Shown here: piece after piece, positions 41,331 through 46,288 of the stretch | Layout of the letters: each line of letters opens with the position of its first letter | Position numbering within the stretch: position 1 is the stretch's first letter | Assembly: GCA_052144935.1 (NCBI GenBank) | Contig: JBKQPR010000118.1 | Location: 1-46,288, forward strand | Origin: JOPF133 sp052144935 | GTDB taxonomy: Bacteria; Acidobacteriota; Terriglobia; Bryobacterales; Bryobacteraceae | Length of the DNA stretch: 46,288 bases | Direction: 5' to 3' | Position numbers and translations under genes: made by a program | Notes under the pieces: model-generated | Seen by the model: only the letters and a program-made list of their open reading frames with translations | Told to the model about the DNA's origin: nothing | Databases searched by the model: none

Positions 41331-44300
41331 ATGACGCCAACCCGACGAGCGTTCCTCCAGACCGGCGCCATCGCTTCGGTCCTGGGCTTCGACCTTGCGC
41401 CGGCTCACGCGCAATCGCGGGATCTGAAGATCTCGCGCACCACCGAAACACGCTCCACCTGCCCTTACTGCTCAGTGAGTTGCGGCGTCATCATCCACAC
41501 CCTGGGCGATAAGGCCAAGAACGTCACGCCGCAACTCGTGCACGTGGAAGGCGACCCCGACCACCCCATCAATCGCGGCACGCTGTGCCCCAAGGGATCG
41601 TCGCTCCAACAGGACATCGTCAACGACCGGCGGCTGATGAAGCCGCAGGTGCGCCGGCCGGGGTCCGGCAAGTGGGAAGACATTTCCTGGGATGCGGCCG
41701 TCGATGAGATCGCCCGCCGCGTGAAAAAGACGCGCGACGAAACCTTCATCGAAAAGGATGCGCAGGGACGCACCGTCAACCGCTGCGAAGGCATCGCCTG
41801 GAACGGCGGATGCACGGACACCAACGAGTTCAATTACCTGGTCGTAAAGACCATGCGCAGCCTGGGGGTCTGCTACCTGGAAAACCAGGCTCGGGTTTGA
41901 CACGGCCCCACGGTCTCCAGTTTGGGGGCCACCTTCGGACGCGGGGCCATGACCAACGGGTGGGTCGACATCAAGAACACCGACATGATGTTGATCATGG
42001 GGGGCAACCCGGCCGAAAATCATCCCTGCGGATTCAAGTGGCCGATCGAGGCCAAGCGGCAGCGCAATGCCAAGATGATCGTGGTGGACCCGCGCTTCAC
42101 CCGCACGGCGGCCACCGCCGATCTGTTCCTGCAAATCCGCGTCGGGTCGGACATCGCCTTTCTGGGCGGCTTGATCAGTTACGCCATCGAGAACGGACGC
42201 GTGGCGCGCGAGTATCTGACCAACTTCACGAACGCGGCGTTTTTGATCAAAGACGATTTCCAGCTTCCGGAGGACGGCCTGTTCTCGGGCTTCGACGCGG
42301 CGTCGGGCACTTACGACCGCGCCAGTTGGAACTACCAGGATCCGGACAAGGGATACGACCTCAAGCTGGAACATCCCCGCTCCGTCTTCCAGTTACTCCG
42401 GCGGCATTACTCGCGCTACACCCCCGAGATGGTGGAGCGCATCACCGGCATTCCCCGCGACCAGTTTTTGAAGGCCGCCGATCTCTTCACCTCCATCCGT
42501 AAAGACGGCGACATGAAGAAGGCCGGCACCGTAATTTATGCGGTGGGATGGACGCAGCACAGCTCGGCCACGCAGACCATCCGCACGGCCGCGATTCTGC
42601 AACTGCTGCTGGGCAACATAGGGCGCGCCGGCGGCGGCGTGAACGCGTTGCGCGGCCATTCCAATATTCAGGGCGCCACCGACATGGCGGGCGTATTCGA
42701 CATTCTGCCGGGGTATCTGAAGATGGCCAACCCGGCGGACACCGATTTGGCGGCCTACCTGGCGCGCGTGACGCCCAAAGCGGCCAAGCCGGGGCCGTGG
42801 GATTCGATGAATTACTGGTCGGGCACGCCGCGCTTCATGGTCTCGTTCCTGAAGGCCATGTACGGCGAGGCGGCCCGCAAAGACAACCAGTGGGCCTTTC
42901 ACTATCTGCCCAAGATCGACCGCAAATACTCGTGGGCCGAGATCTGGGACGACATGTATGGGGGCCGCATCAAGGGCCTGCTGGCCTTCGGCATGAACGG
43001 CGTGGCCATTGGCCCCAATTCGCGTAAGAACATCGATGCGCTGAAAAAGGCCGAGTGGCTGGTGGTGTGCGAAATCTATCCCGATGAAACCAGCGAGTTC
43101 TGGAAAGCGCCGGGCACCACGGCCGAAGAGATGAAGCAGATCGCCACCACGGTCTATCGCCTGCCGGGCGCGGGCTTCGCGGAGAAGGATGGCACCTTCG
43201 TCAACTCGGCGCGCTGGCTGCAATGGAAGAATGCGGCGCTGCCGCTGCCTGGCGAGGCGAAACTGGACCAGGAGATTCTGGCGCGCATCTTTCTGAAGGT
43301 GCGGGATTTTTATAAGGCCGAAGGCGGGAAGTTCCCCGACCCCGTGCTGAACGCCACGTGGAACTACACCAACCCGCAGAACCCGTCGCTGGCCGAAGTG
43401 GCGCGCGAGATCAACGGGCGCGCGCTGGCCGATGTGACCGACGCCAAACTCAACCAGACGGTCAAGGCCGGCCAGCAGTTGCCGGGGTTTGGATGGCTGC
43501 GCGACGATGGCTCCACAGCGTCGGGCAACTGGCTGTATTGCGGCTCGTGGACCGAGGCCGGCGCGCAGATGCAGCGGCGCGGCACCGAGGACCCCTCGGG
43601 GCTGGGCGTCTACGCGAATTGGGGATGGTCGTGGCCCGCCAACCGAAGGGTGCTGTATAACCGCGCCTCCTGCGATGTCGAAGGCCGGCCGTGGGACCGG
43701 GAGCGGGCGCAGGTGTGGTGGAGCGAGGCGCAACAGAAGTGGCTAGGCAACGACGTTCCGGATTTCAAAGTGGATTCGCCGCCCAAGGAGCACATGGGGC
43801 CGTTCATCATGAATCCGGAAGGTGTCGGGCGGCTGTTTGCGCCAGGGGCGGCGCTGGCGGATGGACCGTTCCCGGAGCACTACGAGCCATTCGAAAGCCC
43901 GGTGGCGAATCCGCTGCACCCGAGCCAATCGAATAACCCGGTAGCCAAGCGGTTTAAGTCGGCGCCCGATAAGTTAGGCACACCGGCGGAAGGTTATAAC
44001 ATCGTCTGCACTACTTACAGGCTTACTGAACACTACCATTACTGGACTAAGAACAATCCGATGAACGTGCAGCTTGTGCCGGAGCCGTTCATTGAGATTC
44101 CAGCCGAGCTGGGCGACGATCTTGGCCTGCGCGGCGGCGAAAAGATCAAGGTGACCAGCGCGCGCGGCGAGTATATCGCCAAGGCCATGGTGACGCGGCG
44201 CATCAAGCCGATGACCATCGACGGGAAGCGGACTTACCAGATCGGCATCCCGATTCATTGGGGCTATCGCGGGATTGCCGAGGACGCCGGCCGCACCGCC

Positions 44301-44396
44301 CTGACCCTGGTCAACCAGCTTTCGGCGGCGATTACCGATCCCAACGCCAACACGCCGGAGTTCAAAGGATTCCTGGTGAAGGTGGAGAAGGTCTAA
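41331..44396 (+). CDS. fdnG: formate dehydrogenase major subunit FdnG, selenocysteine-containing
   Basis: Periplasmic catalytic subunit oxidising formate to CO2 with a bis-MGD molybdenum or tungsten cofactor; electrons pass to FdnH. 1021 residues if the in-frame TGA at 41898-41900 is read as selenocysteine (Sec190). The reading context NQARV-U-HGPTVSSLGATFGRGAMTNGWVDIK matches the family, where this position is Sec or Cys. The N-terminus MTPTRRAFLQTGAIASVLG is a Tat signal. The N-terminal [4Fe-4S] site is C44, C47, C51 and C86 (CPYCSVSCG...CPKG). Homology continues without a break on both sides of the UGA, arguing against a pseudogene. A SECIS-like hairpin follows. The stop is 3 bp before fdnH. 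Annotation tools without Sec support would split it into two genes. Confidence 0.93.
41898..41930 (+). promoter_or_regulatory. selenocysteine UGA and bacterial SECIS-like hairpin
   Basis: UGA (41898-41900) is followed by a stem GGCCCC (41904-41909) with GGGGCC (41925-41930), plus AC/GT pairs, closing a loop GGTCTCCA (41912-41919). The loop contains GGTCT, as in the E. coli fdhF/fdnG SECIS bound by SelB. Position and loop sequence fit a functional element. Confidence 0.8.
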
Positions 44397-44399
44397 GCC

Positions 44400-45272
44400 A
44401 TGCCGGCGAACCTGCGCATCCAGAAGATTTCCGGCCATGCCGGTCCGGCGCCCGGCGCGGGCACGCAGCGGCAGGAGACGGTGGCCAAGCTGATCGACAC
44501 TACCACCTGCATCGGCTGCAAGGCCTGCGAAGTGGCCTGCATGGAGTGGAACGACCTGCCGTTCCGCGAGACCAGCTTCAATAATTCCTACCAGACCATG
44601 CCGCAAACGGAGTGGAATTATTGGAACCTGATCCAGTTCCGCGAGCACCATCGCGACGACGGCACGCTGATGTGGCTGATGCGCAAAGACCAGTGCATGC
44701 ACTGCGCCGACCCCGGCTGCCTGGCCGCCTGTCCCGCCGATAACGCCATCGTGCAATACCAGAATGGCATCGTGGATTTCCAGCAGGATTACTGCATCGG
44801 ATGCCAGTACTGCGTAACGGGATGCCCGTTCAACATCCCGCGCTTCAACCCGCAGACCAAGAAGATGTTCAAGTGTACGCTGTGCACGGATCGCGTGTCG
44901 CAGGGGCTCGAGCCTGCCTGCATCAAAGCCTGCCCCACGGGCTGCCTGCACTTCGGCACCAAGGACGATATGAAGGAACTGGCCGAGAGTCGCGCGCAGC
45001 AGTTGCGTGAGCACTCCGGCTACGCCAATGCGGGTGTCTACGATCCCGAGGGAGTGGGCGGCACAAGCGTGATCTACGTTCTGCATGACATCGCCAATCC
45101 CGAAGCTTATGGCGGCCTGCCGCGCGACCCGCGCGTCCCGTGGGCGGTGCGCCTTTGGAAGGGGCCGCTGAAATGGCTCGGCAACTTGGCGATGATCGGC
45201 GGATTGATCGGGGTGACGCTGCACTATCTGCGCTATGGCCCCAAACAGGTGCACGATGAAAACGGCAAGTGA
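44400..45272 (+). CDS. fdnH: formate dehydrogenase iron-sulfur subunit FdnH
   Basis: Beta subunit carrying electrons from FdnG to the cytochrome subunit. 290 residues with four ferredoxin-type cysteine groups: C37-C40-C43-C47, C99-C102-C107-C111, C132-C135-C138-C142 and C159-C162-C174-C178, which should hold four [4Fe-4S] clusters. A C-terminal membrane helix (about 248-268, LGNLAMIGGLIGVTLHYL) anchors it, as in E. coli FdnH. The ATG follows the fdnG stop by 3 bp, and its end overlaps fdnI by 17 bp. The periplasmic location is set by FdnG's Tat signal. Confidence 0.95.
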   Translation: MPANLRIQKISGHAGPAPGAGTQRQETVAKLIDTTTCIGCKACEVACMEWNDLPFRETSFNNSYQTMPQTEWNYWNLIQFREHHRDDGTLMWLMRKDQCMHCADPGCLAACPADNAIVQYQNGIVDFQQDYCIGCQYCVTGCPFNIPRFNPQTKKMFKCTLCTDRVSQGLEPACIKACPTGCLHFGTKDDMKELAESRAQQLREHSGYANAGVYDPEGVGGTSVIYVLHDIANPEAYGGLPRDPRVPWAVRLWKGPLKWLGNLAMIGGLIGVTLHYLRYGPKQVHDENGK

Positions 45273-45885
45273 GCGGATTCTGCGCTACTCGCTGGCGGAG
45301 CGGGTGATGCACTGGCTGGCGGCCATCGCCTATGCCTACGTGCTGGTGACGGGGCTGGCCTTCTACTCGCCGCATCTCTACTGGATCGCCACGCTATTGG
45401 GTGGCCCGGCGACTTCGCGTTTCTGGCACCCATGGCTGGCGCTGCTATTCATCGGCACGCTGCTGTGGATGCTGCGCGTGTGGCGCGCGGATATGCGGAT
45501 CGGCGCGCCGGATCGCAAGTGGGGCGATGCGATGGATCGCTACATCCGCAACGAGGACGAAAACCTGCCGCCCATCGGGCGCTTCAATCTCGGCCAGAAA
45601 TACTTTTTTTGGGCCATGCTGTGGGCGGGCATTGGGCTGCTGGTCTCCGGCGCGGTGCTGTGGTTCCCGGAATGGATTCCATGGAACTGGCGCGGGTTGC
45701 GTTTCGCTTCCATCCTGCTGCACGTTTCGGCCGCGCTCGTGACCATCGGCGCTTTCATCATCCACGTCTACATGGGGACGGCGGTGGTGCGCGGCGGATT
45801 CACCTCCATCATCCGCGGCGAAGTCTCGCCCGCGTGGGCCCGGATGCATCATCGCCTGTGGTACGAGCGGGTCAGCGGCAAGTGA
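45256..45885 (+). CDS. fdnI: formate dehydrogenase cytochrome b556 subunit FdnI
   Basis: Inner-membrane gamma subunit passing electrons from FdnH through two b-type hemes to quinone. 209 residues and four membrane helices. Histidines H19, H58, H156 and H170 line up with the heme ligands of E. coli FdnI (18, 57, 155, 169). The ATG at 45256 starts within the last codons of fdnH (17-bp overlap); the frame opens a few codons earlier but without a better start. It completes fdnGHI; fdhE/fdhD maturation genes are not seen in the window. The 45886-46288 stretch after it has repeats only. Confidence 0.93.
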   Translation: MKTASERILRYSLAERVMHWLAAIAYAYVLVTGLAFYSPHLYWIATLLGGPATSRFWHPWLALLFIGTLLWMLRVWRADMRIGAPDRKWGDAMDRYIRNEDENLPPIGRFNLGQKYFFWAMLWAGIGLLVSGAVLWFPEWIPWNWRGLRFASILLHVSAALVTIGAFIIHVYMGTAVVRGGFTSIIRGEVSPAWARMHHRLWYERVSGK

Positions 45886-45927
45886 CGGGTGCTGGGCGAT
45901 CGCCCTCCACTGGGACCATCGAACCGC

Positions 45928-45954
45928 TGTGGCGCAAACACTCGTGTTTGCGGC
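45928..45954. repeat. TGTGGCGCAAACACTCGTGT hairpin repeat
   Basis: Contains a perfect 8-bp palindrome, GCAAACAC-TC-GTGTTTGC (45934-45951), and relates to the segment at 2795-2817 inside the murE-murF element. It is the first feature after fdnI and may act as a 3' stabilising hairpin. Confidence 0.55.
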
Positions 45955-46007
45955 ATCCGGACTAGCTCTTCGACCGCGAGATACTGTGCTTTTTGGCGAA
46001 GGCAACC

Positions 46008-46061
46008 GTCGCGCCCTTTGGTCCCGCCTCAGATCGGAGCCGCGAAACCTGAAGGGAGCGG
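46008..46061. repeat. composite of an 18-bp core variant and a GAGCC...GAGCGG repeat
   Basis: GTCGCGCCCTTTGGTCCC (46008-46025) is a diverged core copy close to the one at 23346-23363; after CGCCTCAGATCG it is followed by GAGCCGCGAAACCTGAAG...GAGCGG (46037-46061), matching 19-41. The same two families also adjoin at 21429-21466. Nothing else is recognised up to the window end. Confidence 0.5.
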
Positions 46062-46288
46062 ACGCCGAACCGGCCGTCCGGCGCGAAGCCGTTCACCAAG
46101 TCCGCCGGGAAAATTCCGAGTATTATCAATCCCTTACAGACATGCCCTGCAGGTCGCCCCAAACCCGCGTGCTAGCTTGAAACTGAAGACGGAACCGCTT
46201 GTTGGGCGAGATTGCGGTCCTCGCGGGGATGTCTGCCGGAGCCCAACCATGGGGGCCTTAAATCCGGAGCACAGACATTGCAACGCTT

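Noticed and set aside
41898..41900. The TGA as a disabling stop, making fdnG a pseudogene or two genes.
   Set aside because: Homology runs through it with Sec context and a SECIS-like hairpin, and fdnH and fdnI follow intact.

Overview
The window is GC-rich chromosomal DNA from an acidobacterium, most likely of the Solibacter/Bryobacter lineage. Three things point there: secreted proteins ending in the lineage-typical TIGR03437 C-terminal domain, a remnant of the TIGR03435 family, and many GC-rich interspersed palindromic repeats. A meso-diaminopimelate-type MurE and a periplasmic quinone-linked formate dehydrogenase fit a Gram-negative envelope. No rRNA, complete tRNA, intact insertion sequence or CRISPR array was found.

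Layout. 1-8430 (minus strand) is a division and cell wall (dcw) operon in the order mraZ-rsmH-ftsL-ftsI-murE-murF-mraY. It starts from a TTGCAA-17-TACTAT promoter followed by four TGG repeats at exact 10-bp spacing, a MraZ operator. The murF-mraY and murE-murF gaps carry mobile-looking palindromic repeats. 8670-18394 (minus) encodes three large secreted proteins with signal peptides; two combine Ig-like domains with a TIGR03437 end, and the largest adds LGFP repeats and a cysteine-less C39-like domain. 18395-23128 holds a tRNA-Leu-like half, a DEAD-box helicase, a broken rhamnogalacturonan-lyase-like gene and an M49-like metallopeptidase. 23601-25399 (plus) holds a secreted unknown and a DUF6364/PIN toxin-antitoxin pair. 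25385-28454 (minus) is a likely catabolic operon: Tat-exported isomerase-like protein, HpcH/HpaI aldolase and MFS transporter.

28545-32742 is the accessory part: a stand-alone DruA-like (DUF4338) gene faces a two-gene unit of lower GC, an N6-adenine DNA methyltransferase whose stop is one base from the start of an unrecognised 244-residue protein. This pair is the best candidate for an undescribed defence or modification system. 32944-36948 (plus) is a polytopic membrane protein plus a large secreted glycosidase-like protein. 37249-39853 (minus) has a rhodanese, murA and murQ (wall synthesis and recycling outside the dcw cluster). 39999-41179 has a TIGR03435 remnant and an HDOD regulator. 41331-45885 (plus) is a complete fdnGHI-type formate dehydrogenase whose catalytic subunit reads through an in-frame UGA at 41898 as selenocysteine, with a SECIS-like hairpin directly after it.

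Across the window an 18-bp core, GGGGTGCCCTCTGGGCCC, recurs at least ten times with few mismatches. Most copies are intergenic, but three lie in frame inside ftsI, ftsL and the 34-kb membrane protein gene, where they encode Gly/Pro/Ser-rich linkers or tails. All calls are by eye from sequence and translation; no database search was run.
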